In this document: piece after piece, positions 9,089 to 20,200 of the stretch
Numbering within the stretch: the first letter of the stretch is position 1
How the letters are laid out: each line of letters starts with the position of its first letter
Source: Roseibacillus sp.
GTDB lineage: Bacteria > Verrucomicrobiota > Verrucomicrobiia > Verrucomicrobiales > Akkermansiaceae
Length of the DNA stretch: 64,000 nucleotides
Reading direction: 5' to 3'
Assembly: GCA_028821775.1 (NCBI GenBank)
Contig: JAPKFB010000006.1
Span: 52,868-116,867 of the forward strand
Translations under genes and position numbers: made by a program
Notes under the pieces: generated by a model
What the model saw: only the letters and a program-made list of their open reading frames with translations
Told to the model about the DNA's origin: nothing
Databases searched by the model: none

Positions 9089-12000
9089 ATGAAAGCCGCT
9101 CTCCCGCTCTCCTTCTTCCTTCTCACCCCCCTTCTTCAAGCTGCTCCCAGCGCGGCGGAGATTCTGTCTTCCTCCGGAGTGAAGGGTGGGCTCATCGTTC
9201 ACCTCGGTGCGGGCGATGGTCTTTTGACCGCGGCCTTACGCGCTCATGACGGTTACATGGTGCATGGCTTGAGCAAGGATCGGTCCAGGGTGGAAATGGC
9301 GCGTAAGACGCTCTTGGCGAAGGGACTCTACGGTCCGGTTTCTATTGAGCGCTACGATGGCAGGACGCTTCCCTACATTGAAAACTTTGTGAACTTGTTG
9401 GTGGCGGAAGACCTGGGTGAGGTCAGCCTGGATGAGGTGCAGCGAGTGCTGGTGCCGGAAGGGGTGGCCTATTTCAAGAAGGACGGAAGCTGGACCAAAG
9501 TGGTGAAGCCGCGTCCGGCCGAGATCGATGAATGGACCCATTATTTCCACGGCCCATCCGGGAATGCGGTGGCCCAGGATACGGTGGTGGGACCGCCGCG
9601 GCGCATGCAGTGGGTCGGTAGTCCCCGCTGGTCGCGGCACCATGATCGGATGGCGTCGATGAGTGCGCTCGTTTCGGGAGGGGGTCGAATTTTCTACATC
9701 ATGGATGAAGGATCGCGGGTCTCGATCCAGCTGCCCTCGCGCTGGAAACTCATCGCCCGCGACGCCTTCAATGGGTCCGTGCTTTGGAAGCGGGAAATAT
9801 CCGAGTGGCACAGCCAGCTTTGGCCACTGAAGAGCGGGCCGAGTCAGCTCGCGCGGCGCCTGGTGATCGATGGCGAAAGGTTGTTTGTGACCCGCAGCAT
9901 CATGGGGTCGGTGGAATGTCTGGACGCAGCAACCGGAAAGACCCTGCGGGTTTTTAAAGGATCCGAGAAGGCAGAGGAGATCGTGCACTCGAAGGGAGTG
10001 CTCTTCACCTTGATCAGGGAAGGGAAGTCGGAGTTGGAGGATTACACCCCCAAGCACAATGTAGGTGACCAGGCCCGGGTGCGGACAGAGTTTGTCTGGA
10101 ATGCCAGTCCCCGCCGGATTCGAGTCTACGATGCCGAGACCGGAAAGCCGCTTTGGGATCATCGCGACAAGATCGCCCCTCTCACGGTGTCGGTGGCAGG
10201 AAAGTCGCTGGTCTACCACGATGGAGAAAGCGTCGTTTGTCTGGATCGAGAAACCGGAGGTGAGCGGTGGCGGGCAGAGAAGGCGACCCGTCGGGAGTTG
10301 ATCCCGTTTAATTTTGCCCCCCGGTTGGTCATCTACGAAGATGTCGTTCTTTACGCTGGCGGGGACGGCAAGATGAAGAGTTTCGACCTGGTCAGTGGAC
10401 AAACGCTTTGGGAGTCCAAGCACGATCCTTCCGGATATCAATCCCTGCAGGATCTGCTCGTGGTGGGAGGCTTGGTGTGGTCCGCTCCCCTGACTTCTGG
10501 AAAGCACAGCGGGGTATACACCGGGCGGGATCCGCGCACTGGGGATGTGAAGAAAGAGTTCCCCCCCAATGTGAAGACCTACTGGTTTCATCACCGATGT
10601 TACATCGCGAAAGCGACCGAGCGCTTTCTGATGCCGTCGCGCACCGGGATCGAATTTGTCGACTACGAGAAGGAAGATTGGGACATCAATCACTGGGTGC
10701 GGGGCGGTTGTCTTTACGGGGTGATGCCGGCGAACGGGTTGACCTACGCGCCTCCACACAACTGCGCCTGCTATCCCGAGGCGAAGTTGTTTGGTTTCAA
10801 CGCGCTGGCGCCCGCTTCGGAGACCTTCACCCTGCCCGCGAAAATCTCTGAGGAAGGACGTCTGGAAAAGGGACCCGCCTACGCAGAGGATGTGAAGGAG
10901 GTTGCCGCGGATGCCAGTGATTGGCCAACCTTTCGGGCTAATGTGGCTCGAAGCGGGTTTTCCGGCCAGCAGCTCGATACCAACCTTGCAGAGGGATGGA
11001 AGGCCGAGCTCGGAGGACGACTCAGTGCTCTCAGCGTGGTGAAGGACAAGGTCTTTGTGGCGCAGATCGATCAACACACCGTGCATGCGCTCTCCTCAAA
11101 GTCAGGCAAGGTGCTCTGGAGTTTTACGACGGGCGGGCGCGTTGATTCGCCGCCGGCCTACTGGAAAGGGCGCCTGGTTTTTGGTTCCGCCGACGGCTCG
11201 GTCTATTGCGTGCGCGCGGAGGACGGAGAGTTGCTGTGGCGCTTTCGGGCGGCTCCGGTGGACCGGCGGGTGATGGCCTTCGAGCAGATTGAAAGTGTCT
11301 GGCCGGTGCATGGCACCGTTCTCGTGGAAGAGGGAGTGGCGACCTTTGTGGCGGGACGTTCCACTTTTCTCGATCACGGCATGCGCTACATTCAGCTCGA
11401 TGTGAAGACCGGCAGGAAGTTGCTGGAGAACGTGATGGACCATCGGGATCCGGAGAATGGGGGCGACATCCAGGATCGCCTGCAGACCCTGCAGATGCAG
11501 GTTGGTTTGCCGGATATCCTGAGCAGCGACGGAACCTTCACCTACCTGAGATCGCAAAAAATCGACAAAGCAGGGAAGCGTTTGGAGATTGGGCCCATCT
11601 CCGGAAACGCCGCCGCGCAAGGCGGAGCACAACAAGGGGAAGGGGCCCATCTCTTTGCCCCGATGGGATTCCTGGACGACACCTACTTTCATCGAGCCTA
11701 CTGGGTGTTCGGAAAGAATTTCGCGGGCGGGCACAATGGCTACTATCAGGCCGGTAAGTTTGCGCCGGCGGGACGCATGCTCGTTTTCAACAAGGAGAAG
11801 GTCTACGGCTTCGGGCGCAATCCGGAGTACCTGCGCTGGACGACCACGATCGAGCATCAGCTCTTTGGCGCTGACCGCGTTGCGCCGGATGCTCCCAAGC
11901 CAACTGCGAAAGGGCGGCGTGGAAGTTCGAACGCCTCGGTCTCCTTTCCTCCCAAAAATTCGTTCGATCCCAGTGGAAAACCAATCACCGTCGACCTGTG

Positions 12001-12961
12001 GGTCTTCCCCGATGGTCCGGGTGGGGTGGTGCTTGCTCACGGCGGACCCGCCAATGGCTATGCGATCATTCTGAAGAAGAGGATTCCCAGCTTCCTGGTG
12101 CGGGCGGACGACGAGCTTTCCATTATTGAGGGTAAGAAGCAGCTCAAGGGAGGATGGAATCATCTCGTCGGCGTGCTGGGAGCCGATAAGTCGATGAGTC
12201 TCTATCTCAATGGCGAGTTGGCGGCCAAGGGCAAAGCCACGGGATTCCTGACCAAGTTGCCGGTGCAAGGACTGGATCTAGGGATGGATTCGCAGTCATC
12301 AGTGGGAGAATACAAAACGGAATTTAGCTATACGGGATTGATCGACGAGCTCCGTGTTTCCTTCCGTCAGGTAGAGGCGGAGGAGGTGAAGGCGATCTAC
12401 GAAGGGCCCGAGAAGGCCCGCGCGAAAAATGGGGAGGCGATGTTGGCGTGTTCGTTCGACACTCCCAGCGCCAGGGACGAGTCCGGGCACAAGAATCACG
12501 GCACGTTAGTGGGGGTCGAGGTAGGTAAAGGGAAGGCTGGGAAAGCGATTTGGTTCCGCAAGGGCAGGCGCAAGCCCAGTGGGAAACCATCGCCCTCCAA
12601 TTCCTATGTGAAGCGAGATTGGAATCGGCAGGTGCCTCTCTTTGCGCGGGCGATGGTGCTCGCCAATGATACTCTGCTGGTGGCCGGGCCGCCTGATCTG
12701 ATGGATGAGGAATATACCTTTGAGCGAATCATGGAGAACGATCACGCGGTGGACGATTTGCTGCGGAAACAGGATGAAGCGCTGGACGGGAAAGTGGGTG
12801 GCAAGTTGTTGGCGGTTTCGGTTTCCAACGGGGATCAAGGCCAGGAGTTGAAGCTGGACTCGCTGCCAGTCTGGGACGGCATGGCAGTGGCGAACGGAAG
12901 TCTCTTTGTTGCGACCAAGGACGGAAGCGTGGTGAAGTTCGGGAAGAAAGAGGACGAGTGA
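9089..12961 (+). CDS. Large secreted protein: SAM-methyltransferase-like N-terminal domain, PQQ-type beta-propeller repeats and a LamG domain
   Basis: Signal peptide; GLIVHLGAGDGLLTAAL; repeated AxxGxxLW units (LDAATGKTLRVF, YDAETGKPLWDH, LDRETGGERW, LSSKSGKVLWSF, VRAEDGELLWRF); LamG-like block near 11940-12390. Confidence 0.8.
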   Translation: MKAALPLSFFLLTPLLQAAPSAAEILSSSGVKGGLIVHLGAGDGLLTAALRAHDGYMVHGLSKDRSRVEMARKTLLAKGLYGPVSIERYDGRTLPYIENFVNLLVAEDLGEVSLDEVQRVLVPEGVAYFKKDGSWTKVVKPRPAEIDEWTHYFHGPSGNAVAQDTVVGPPRRMQWVGSPRWSRHHDRMASMSALVSGGGRIFYIMDEGSRVSIQLPSRWKLIARDAFNGSVLWKREISEWHSQLWPLKSGPSQLARRLVIDGERLFVTRSIMGSVECLDAATGKTLRVFKGSEKAEEIVHSKGVLFTLIREGKSELEDYTPKHNVGDQARVRTEFVWNASPRRIRVYDAETGKPLWDHRDKIAPLTVSVAGKSLVYHDGESVVCLDRETGGERWRAEKATRRELIPFNFAPRLVIYEDVVLYAGGDGKMKSFDLVSGQTLWESKHDPSGYQSLQDLLVVGGLVWSAPLTSGKHSGVYTGRDPRTGDVKKEFPPNVKTYWFHHRCYIAKATERFLMPSRTGIEFVDYEKEDWDINHWVRGGCLYGVMPANGLTYAPPHNCACYPEAKLFGFNALAPASETFTLPAKISEEGRLEKGPAYAEDVKEVAADASDWPTFRANVARSGFSGQQLDTNLAEGWKAELGGRLSALSVVKDKVFVAQIDQHTVHALSSKSGKVLWSFTTGGRVDSPPAYWKGRLVFGSADGSVYCVRAEDGELLWRFRAAPVDRRVMAFEQIESVWPVHGTVLVEEGVATFVAGRSTFLDHGMRYIQLDVKTGRKLLENVMDHRDPENGGDIQDRLQTLQMQVGLPDILSSDGTFTYLRSQKIDKAGKRLEIGPISGNAAAQGGAQQGEGAHLFAPMGFLDDTYFHRAYWVFGKNFAGGHNGYYQAGKFAPAGRMLVFNKEKVYGFGRNPEYLRWTTTIEHQLFGADRVAPDAPKPTAKGRRGSSNASVSFPPKNSFDPSGKPITVDLWVFPDGPGGVVLAHGGPANGYAIILKKRIPSFLVRADDELSIIEGKKQLKGGWNHLVGVLGADKSMSLYLNGELAAKGKATGFLTKLPVQGLDLGMDSQSSVGEYKTEFSYTGLIDELRVSFRQVEAEEVKAIYEGPEKARAKNGEAMLACSFDTPSARDESGHKNHGTLVGVEVGKGKAGKAIWFRKGRRKPSGKPSPSNSYVKRDWNRQVPLFARAMVLANDTLLVAGPPDLMDEEYTFERIMENDHAVDDLLRKQDEALDGKVGGKLLAVSVSNGDQGQELKLDSLPVWDGMAVANGSLFVATKDGSVVKFGKKEDE

Positions 12962-14016
12962 ATACGACGATGGCGAGAGTTTTGTTGGGCCTGCTGCTTT
13001 TGAGCGCGCTGGCAGAGGCCTGTACGGTGCCGGTGTTTCGCTATGCCTTGGACCGCTGGCACGCGGATGCTTATCGCTTTGAGGTGGCGGCAGGTTGGAT
13101 GGAAGGCGCGCAGGCTGCCAAGTTGCGAACTCTCCTGGGTGAAACCGCGACCGAGTTGGAGGTGGTGGCGCTTGCGAAGGGTGACTCTCCTGCGCGCTTG
13201 CTGATGCCGACGGAGGAAGAGGCGGTGGTCTGGTCCGGTCAGCCCGATGCGGAGTTGAGCGCACTCTTTCTTTCGCCGATGCGGGAAAAGATTGCTCAAG
13301 AACTGCTTTCCGGAGCCTCGATGGTGTGGGTGATGGTCTCCTCGGGCAGCGCTGAGAAGGACCAGGAATTCGAGAAGCGAATCTCGGAGAGACTCTCTTA
13401 TCTCGAAAGCGTAGCGGCCATTCCGGAGCAGGATCCCAACGATCCGGAGAGCAAGCTCGGTCCGGGGCCGGATTTGAGAGTAGGGTTTTCCTTTTTGAAG
13501 GTGGCGCGCAGCGATGCCAAGGAGCAGGTCTTTCTCAAGATGTTGGTGGGGCCTGTCGGAGCCCCCCTGCTGGAAGGGGATGAACCCTTTGCTGGAGTGG
13601 TGTTCGGACGGGGGCGGGCCTTGGGTGTCTGGCCGCCGAGCGAACTGGATGAAGAGGGAATCGATGAGGTCTCACTCTTCCTCCTTGGGGCCTGTTCGTG
13701 CCGGGTGAAGATCGGGAATCCCGGTTGGGATATTGCGATGGCGATTGATTGGGATACGCGACTGATGGCCGCCCAAATGGCTGCGGACCGGACATTGGAG
13801 GATTCAGTTCTTCCGGTCTCGGTCTCCGAAGAGGGGGAGGGGCAGGGGGCTCCGATTGCCCTGCTCCCGGAAGTGGTGAGTTTTGAGGGTGGGACGGATC
13901 TCGTCGTGCCCGAGAAGGGCAATGAAGGCTCAGCACTCGGAATTGTTCTTGGCAGCCTGGCGGTGGTTGCGGGGTTGGGCGCCCTGTATTTTATGGTTAG
14001 CATAAAAGGGAGTTGA
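12958..14016 (+). CDS. Conserved hypothetical exported/membrane protein (ACTVPVFRYALDRW N-terminus, C-terminal TM)
   Basis: Overlaps the upstream stop by 4 nt; signal sequence ending ..AEACTVPVFRYALDRWHADAY; GACSC motif; C-terminal hydrophobic LGIVLGSLAVVAGLGALYFMV. Confidence 0.7.
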   Translation: MNTTMARVLLGLLLLSALAEACTVPVFRYALDRWHADAYRFEVAAGWMEGAQAAKLRTLLGETATELEVVALAKGDSPARLLMPTEEEAVVWSGQPDAELSALFLSPMREKIAQELLSGASMVWVMVSSGSAEKDQEFEKRISERLSYLESVAAIPEQDPNDPESKLGPGPDLRVGFSFLKVARSDAKEQVFLKMLVGPVGAPLLEGDEPFAGVVFGRGRALGVWPPSELDEEGIDEVSLFLLGACSCRVKIGNPGWDIAMAIDWDTRLMAAQMAADRTLEDSVLPVSVSEEGEGQGAPIALLPEVVSFEGGTDLVVPEKGNEGSALGIVLGSLAVVAGLGALYFMVSIKGS

Positions 14017-14060
14017 ATTTGGTCGGAGCTCCGACCTACTAAAACACTAGACAAATTGTT

Positions 14061-15605
14061 ATGAAGGCTATCATCGGATTTGCAGGCACTCTCGTTGTTC
14101 TCATCGGCGCCTTGGTGTGGACCTACAGCAAGGATGGAGCGGGTGGTGCGGATGCCAAGTCGATCACGGTTTACTGTGCGGCGGGCATGAGAGTGCCGGT
14201 GGAGGCGATCAAGGAAAAGTACCGTGAGGAGTTTGGGGTCCAGGTGAATCTCCAGTTCGGTGGAACGGGAACCTTGTTGAGCCAGATCAAGGTTGCGCCC
14301 AAGGGGGATCTGTTTATCGCTGCAGATGAGACCGCAGTGGAGGCGGCCCGAAAGGCGGGCATCATTGTGGAGGTGCTTCCGCTCTGCCATCAGTATCCGG
14401 TCATTGCGGTTCGGGCAGGGAACCCGAAGGGCGTGAAAGGCCTGGAGGATCTTTTTCGCGCAGACTTGAGGTTGGCGGTGGCCAACCCGGAGACCGCGAG
14501 CATCGGGAAGGCGACCAAGGCCAGTCTGGGCAATCGTTGGGATGAACTGGCGAAAAAGGTGACCGTGATGAAGACGACGGTGACAGAACTGGCGGGAGAT
14601 CTTTCGATTGGTGCGATCGATGCCGCCGTGATTTGGAATTCGACCGTGCCGCAGTTCAAGGGGATCGAAGCGATCAAGGTGCCGGCATTCAGCAAGCGGT
14701 TGGATACAGTGACGGTCTCGGTGCTCAGGGTGACGGAAAGTTCCCCCTCGGCGCTGAAATTCGCCCGTTATCTCAACGCTCCCGAGCGGGGAGCAAAGAT
14801 TTTTCGGGAGAAGGGTTTTGACGCCATCGAGGGCGATTCCTGGAAGGAGAAACCCAAGCTCATTCTTTACAGCGGAGGGGTGAATCGTCCGGCAGTGGAG
14901 AAGACCTTGAAGGAGTTTGCGGTGCGAGAAGGCGTCACGGTGGAAACCGTGTTCAATGGTTGCGGGGTGCTTTGCGCGACCATGGAGACGATGAAAGACA
15001 CCGCAAATCCCAAGTACCCCGATGCCTACTATGCCTGTGATCTCTGTTTCGTGCCGCCCGTGGCGGAGGCTTTCTCCGAGGCTGTCATGCTCACCGAGAC
15101 CATCATCGGAATCGCGGTCAACAAGGGGAATCCCAAGGGGGTCAAGACCCTGGCGGATCTTGCAAAGCCGGGAGTGCGGCTCGGGCTCAACAATGCCAAG
15201 CAGTCGACGCTGGGCTTCATGACCCAGGGGATGTTGCGAGCTTCTGCTCTCGAGGCCGCGGTGCGGAAAAATGTGGTGGTGGAGGGGCCGACGGCCGATT
15301 TTTTGATCCACCAGATGCGGGCCGGGGCCCTCGACGCGGTGATTGTTTATGAAGTGAACTACAAGTTGCAGGAGGAGCACCTCGAGTTCCTTGCGATCGA
15401 TCACGAAGGAGCGCGAGCGGTGCAACCGTTTTCGGTGCGAGGGGACTCGGATCGCAGGCTGCTGGCCAGTCGCTTGCTCGCGTTTCTCCAGAAAAATCGA
15501 GTCCGTTTTGAGGAGTCGGGCTTCAGATGGCTGGAGGATCAGACTCCGGTGAAAAGCACGGAACTGGAGATTCCACCCTGGCTCAAACAGCCTCAGCGCA
15601 ATTAG
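14061..15605 (+). CDS. modA: Tandem-duplicated periplasmic binding protein (two ModA-like domains), probable molybdate/oxyanion ABC transporter component
   Basis: Two ModA-like halves: ITVYCAAGMRVPVEAIKEKYREEFGVQVNLQFGGTGTLLSQI.. and LILYSGGVNRPAVEKTLKEFAVREGVTVETVFNGCGVLCATM..; directly followed by permease and ATPase genes. Confidence 0.8.
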   Translation: MKAIIGFAGTLVVLIGALVWTYSKDGAGGADAKSITVYCAAGMRVPVEAIKEKYREEFGVQVNLQFGGTGTLLSQIKVAPKGDLFIAADETAVEAARKAGIIVEVLPLCHQYPVIAVRAGNPKGVKGLEDLFRADLRLAVANPETASIGKATKASLGNRWDELAKKVTVMKTTVTELAGDLSIGAIDAAVIWNSTVPQFKGIEAIKVPAFSKRLDTVTVSVLRVTESSPSALKFARYLNAPERGAKIFREKGFDAIEGDSWKEKPKLILYSGGVNRPAVEKTLKEFAVREGVTVETVFNGCGVLCATMETMKDTANPKYPDAYYACDLCFVPPVAEAFSEAVMLTETIIGIAVNKGNPKGVKTLADLAKPGVRLGLNNAKQSTLGFMTQGMLRASALEAAVRKNVVVEGPTADFLIHQMRAGALDAVIVYEVNYKLQEEHLEFLAIDHEGARAVQPFSVRGDSDRRLLASRLLAFLQKNRVRFEESGFRWLEDQTPVKSTELEIPPWLKQPQRN

Positions 15606-15611
15606 CGATCC

Positions 15612-16445
15612 ATGGCTTACGAGTCGCGTATAGTTACTTCAATCCTTCGGGCCCTGCTGGGCATTGTGACACGAAGGAACTCCCGATTTTGGAGTCTGCT
15701 GGTCTTCGTGACGGCCGGCTATCTTCTTTTCATCATCTCGATGTTGTGGGCAACCGCGACCTATAGTTCGCCCTCCGATTATTTCGAGGCCCTGAATTCG
15801 CGAGAGATTCAGCATTCGGTTTTTCTAAGTCTGCTCACGTGCTCGCTCACCGCGCTGCTCTCCCTCCTCCTTGCGGTGCCCATCGGCTACCTGCTCGCGC
15901 GCAAGGATTTCCGAGGCAAGGCCCTGGTGGAGTCGGCGCTTGATATTCCGATTGTGCTGCCGCCAATGGTAATCGGACTCTGTCTTCTCATTCTCTTCCA
16001 AACCAGACTGGGCGGGCTGGTCGATTCCGTGATTCCCTTCACCTACACCGTTTTTGGGGTGGTGTTGGCCCAGTTGGTGATTGGGGCCGCCTTTGCGATC
16101 CGGACGATGCGCGGGACCTTTACTCAGCTCTCCCAGCGACCGGAGGATGTGGCCATGACGCTAGGATGTTCGCGCGGGAGTGCGATGTGGCGAGTGGCTC
16201 TTCCGGCAGCGGGGAAAGGAATGGTGGCGGCAGGCAGTGTGGCCTGGGCACGTAGTCTGGGAGAGTTTGGTCCGGTCATGGTCTTTGCGGGCTCCACCCG
16301 CATGAAAACAGAAGTGTTGGCCACCACGGTCTGGTTGGAGCTGAGCGTTGGTGAATTGGAGGCGGCGGTCGCAGTCAGTTTGTTGATGGTCTTCTTTGCA
16401 ATGGTTGTACTAGTGGCGATGCGCCTAGCGGGGGAGAGATGGTGA
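15612..16445 (+). CDS. modB: ABC transporter permease (ModB-like)
   Basis: Multiple TM segments; permease EAA-like loop RPEDVAMTLGCSRGSAMWRVALPAAGKGMVAAGSVAWARSLGEFGPVMVFAG. Confidence 0.85.
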   Translation: MAYESRIVTSILRALLGIVTRRNSRFWSLLVFVTAGYLLFIISMLWATATYSSPSDYFEALNSREIQHSVFLSLLTCSLTALLSLLLAVPIGYLLARKDFRGKALVESALDIPIVLPPMVIGLCLLILFQTRLGGLVDSVIPFTYTVFGVVLAQLVIGAAFAIRTMRGTFTQLSQRPEDVAMTLGCSRGSAMWRVALPAAGKGMVAAGSVAWARSLGEFGPVMVFAGSTRMKTEVLATTVWLELSVGELEAAVAVSLLMVFFAMVVLVAMRLAGERW

Positions 16446-16452
16446 TCGGGCG

Positions 16453-17094
16453 ATGATTGAGTTAGTGGACATTGCGTGGCGGGTGGGAGAGTTTTCCCTG
16501 AGCGGCCTCAATTGTGTGGTGCCCGAGGGAAAATACTCAGTCCTGATGGGGAACACGGGATGTGGAAAGTCAACGGTTGTGGAGCTGATCTGTGGACTTC
16601 GGGAGCCGTTGTCCGGGCAGCTTCTGATTGGTGGGGAAGAGGTAACCCTCAAGCCGCCGGGAGAAAGAAACATCGGCTATGTTCCCCAGGATGGTGCGCT
16701 CTTTCCGACCATGACGGTCAGCGAACAAATTGGATTTGGATTAAAGATCCGACGCCGGGCGGAAGCGGAGATTGAGAAGGCCGTGAGCACGCTGGCTCGA
16801 GAGTTGGGACTTGAGAAATTGCTCAATCGCATGCCCGACGGGCTTTCTGGTGGGGAACGTCAGCGGGTGGCGCTGGGGAGGGCGCTCGCAGTGCAGCCCA
16901 AAGTGCTTCTCCTGGATGAGCCTCTTTCCGCGCTTGATGAAGACGCCCGCGACGAAATGGTTGACCTGTTGAAGCGAATTCAGATCGAGCATTCCGTGAC
17001 CGTCCTGCACGTGACGCATAGTAGCCGGGAGGCCGAGCAATTGGCGGATGTTGTCCTTCGGATGGAGGGGGGCAAGATTCGGGTGGTGGAGTAG
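16453..17094 (+). CDS. modC: ABC transporter ATP-binding protein (ModC-like, no TOBE domain)
   Basis: Walker A GNTGCGKST, LSGGERQRVALGRAL signature, LLLDEPLSALD Walker B. Confidence 0.85.
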   Translation: MIELVDIAWRVGEFSLSGLNCVVPEGKYSVLMGNTGCGKSTVVELICGLREPLSGQLLIGGEEVTLKPPGERNIGYVPQDGALFPTMTVSEQIGFGLKIRRRAEAEIEKAVSTLARELGLEKLLNRMPDGLSGGERQRVALGRALAVQPKVLLLDEPLSALDEDARDEMVDLLKRIQIEHSVTVLHVTHSSREAEQLADVVLRMEGGKIRVVE

Positions 17095-17251
17095 ACTGCT
17101 TGCCGGGAATCGAGTTCCGTTCGTACTTAGCCCGAGACTCAAGCTCGCTAGAGTATGTTCGAAAACCCTGATGTGTGGCTGGTCGGGTCCTTGGCTGGAT
17201 GCGAGGGCCGGACGGCGATGTTTCTGGAGCAGCGTTGACCTCCCGGGATCG

Positions 17252-20200
17252 TCATCCTTGAAAATACTCCACCCCACCGGCAAAGAGAGGTTGGTATTTC
17301 TCGCCCGGAATGTTCTTTGCGACGTTGGTGCCGCGGCGTTCGGTGTGACCCATTTTTCCGAGGACGCGACCGTCCGGGCTGGTGATTCCTTCAATGGCGT
17401 AGAGGGATCCGTTCGGATTGTGGGCGATGTTCATGCTCGGTTCACCGGTGGCATCGGCGTACTGGGTTGCGATCTGGCCGTGAGCGGCCAAGTGTTGAAT
17501 CTCCTCTGCGGAGGCGTAGAATTTGCCCTCGCCGTGGGAGACGGGCACGAGGTGGAGATCGTCGACGGCGCAGTGGGAGAGCCAAGGCGAGAGATTGGAG
17601 GCAATCCGGGTGGTGACGTAGCAGGAAATGTGTCGTCCGATATCGTTCGCGGTTAGGGTAGGGGCCTCGGGTTCGGGATCCCGGATCTCACCGTAAGGAA
17701 CGAGGCCGGTTTTGACGAGGGCTTGGAAGCCGTTGCAAATGCCGAGAATGAGACCGTCGCGGTCCGTGATGAGTTCCATCACCGCGTCGCGGACGATGGG
17801 GCTGCGCAGGACGGTGGCGATGAATTTTCCGGAGCCATCGGGTTCGTCACCGGAGCTGAAGCCGCCTGGGATGAGCAGGATTTGTGATTGGCGGATGGAG
17901 GTCGCGAGAGCGTGGAGCGATTCGTCCACGGCCTCGGCGGTGAGATTTCGGAAGACCAGGATTCCGGCCTCCGCGCCGGCTTCGCGGAGAGCGCGCGCAG
18001 AATCGTACTCTGAATTGGTACCCGGGAAGGATGGGATGATGGCCCTGGGCTTCGCGAGTTTGGATTTGGGCGGAAGGATAGTGGGGCCGGAGCGATGCCT
18101 GAAGGTCTCGAGTTCGGGATGCGGAGAGGTGCACTGGGTGGGGTAGATGTTTTCGAGGGGTGCTCGCCATTGGGCCAGTAAGTCGCAAAGGCTGAACGAC
18201 TCACCAGCTATTTGCACGCAAGAGTCCGAAGTGGTGACTCCAATTTCGAGGGCTCCGAGATCATCTGGGAGGGGTTCGCAGGTCTCGACGAGGAAGGCGA
18301 CATAGCGCTCGTGGAAATAGTCCTCGGAAGTGAGCTCGGAATTTGCGGTGAAGCCAATCTGATTGCCCGCCGCCATGGTGACGATTCCCGCTGCCAGACC
18401 GCCCTCGCCGAGACTGTGCATGGCGAGAATCTCCCCAGTGGTGGCGAGTTGATGGATCTGATCGGCGATTGCGAGCAGTCTGACAAAGTCAGGTCGGCCG
18501 TATTCGTCACGGGGAATGCTGAGGAGGGAGAGGAGGCTGTCGGTTTCCTTGAACTCCGGTGAAATCGAGTGGCTCGCTTTGGCGGGTGCAACGGCGAAGG
18601 AGACCAGGGTGGGCGGAACATCGAGCTCGTTGAAGGATCCCGACATGCTGTCCTTCCCCCCGATGGCGGCCAGGCGAAGGGCTTGTTGGACGTGATAGGC
18701 ACCTAGGAGAGCGCTGAATGGTTTCCCCCAGCGTCTCGGGTCCTGGCCGAGTTTTTCGAAATACTCCTGGAGGGTGAGACGAATATCAGGGAGGTGACCA
18801 CCGCTGGAGATGATTCGACAAACGGACTCGGTGACTGCGAACATTGCGCCGTGATAGGGACTCCAGGAGGCGATGCGCGGATTGAACCCCCAGCTCATCA
18901 GGGTGCAGGTGTCGGTCTCGCCTTCGAGGAGGGGGATCTTGGCGGCCATGGCATCGACTGGGGTGAGCTGGGTGCGACCGCCAAAGGGCCAAAGGACGGT
19001 GTTGGCGCCCACCGAGCCGTCGAACATTTCACCGAGGCCCTTCTGACTGCAGGAGTTGAGATTCGAGAGGGCAGCCTTGAACTTATCTCGGAGTGATGAC
19101 GCGTTTGCGACTGTCGGAGTTTCTTTCTGCAGGGGGGAATCTTTCAGGGTGGGCGCGGTCACCTGCACGCGGCTACTTCCCTGAACACCATTGGTGTCGA
19201 GAAAGGCGCGGCTGAGGTCGACGATGGCCTTGCCGCGCCAGCTGATGCGGAGTCTTCCGTGATCGGCCACGGTGGCGACCCGTTTGCACTCGAGGTTTTC
19301 CTTGTCTGCTTCTGCAATGAAGAACTCCACGTCGGCAGGGTCGATGAGCACGGCCATGCGCTCCTGGGATTCCGAGATGGCCAGTTCGGTGCCGTCGAGT
19401 CCGTCGTATTTCTTCGGAATTTGATCGAGATCAATTTCGAGGCTGTCGGCAATTTCGCCGATCGCGACGGAGACCCCTCCCGCGCCAAAATCGTTGCAGA
19501 CCTTGATCCTTTTCGCGAATTCGGGATTGCGGAAGAGTCGTTGGATTTTGCGTTCGGTGGGGGCGTCGCCCTTCTGAACTTCGGCGCTGTTTTCAAGCGC
19601 AGTGTTGGTGTGCTCCTTCGAGGATCCGGTTGCGCCGCCTACTCCGTCCCGGCCGGTGCGTCCGCCAATGAGGAGAATGGCGTCCCCAAGGGCGGGTTCG
19701 CCACGAAAGACATTTTCGCGAGGAGCGGCCGCGATTACGGCGCCGATCTCCATCCGCTTGGCGACATATCCAGGGTGGTAGAGTTCGGAGACCTTGCCGG
19801 TGGCGAGGCCGATCTGATTTCCGTAGGAGCTATATCCCCGGGCCGCAATCTGGCAGATCTTGCGCTGGGGAAGCTTTCCCGGAAGGGTGTCCTCGAAGGG
19901 GGCGCGGGGGTCGCCAGCTCCCGTCACGCGCATGGCCTGATAGACGTAAGAACGGCCCGACAGAGGATCGCGGATGGAGCCGCCGAGACAGGTGGCGGCT
20001 CCGCCGAACGGTTCGATCTCGGTGGGGTGGTTGTGGGTCTCGTTCTTGAACATCACGAGCCACTCTTCAATGGCGGGCTGCGGGTTGTCCGTGGCCGGTG
20101 GGGTCTCGGCTGAGTGATGATGAACTTCGACCGGAACAATGATGCTGGCGGCGTTGATTTCGCGGGAGACTTCGAGGTTGGCAAGCTCGGCGGACTTGCG

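Noticed and set aside
9236-11086. 616-aa minus-strand ORF opposite the PQQ-like gene
   Set aside because: Shadow ORF of a high-GC coding strand; His/Arg/Pro-rich with no recognisable domain, while the plus strand has clear PQQ repeats.
13398-15425. 675-aa minus-strand ORF
   Set aside because: Runs antisense to ModA-like and exported-protein genes; composition is typical of an antisense shadow frame.
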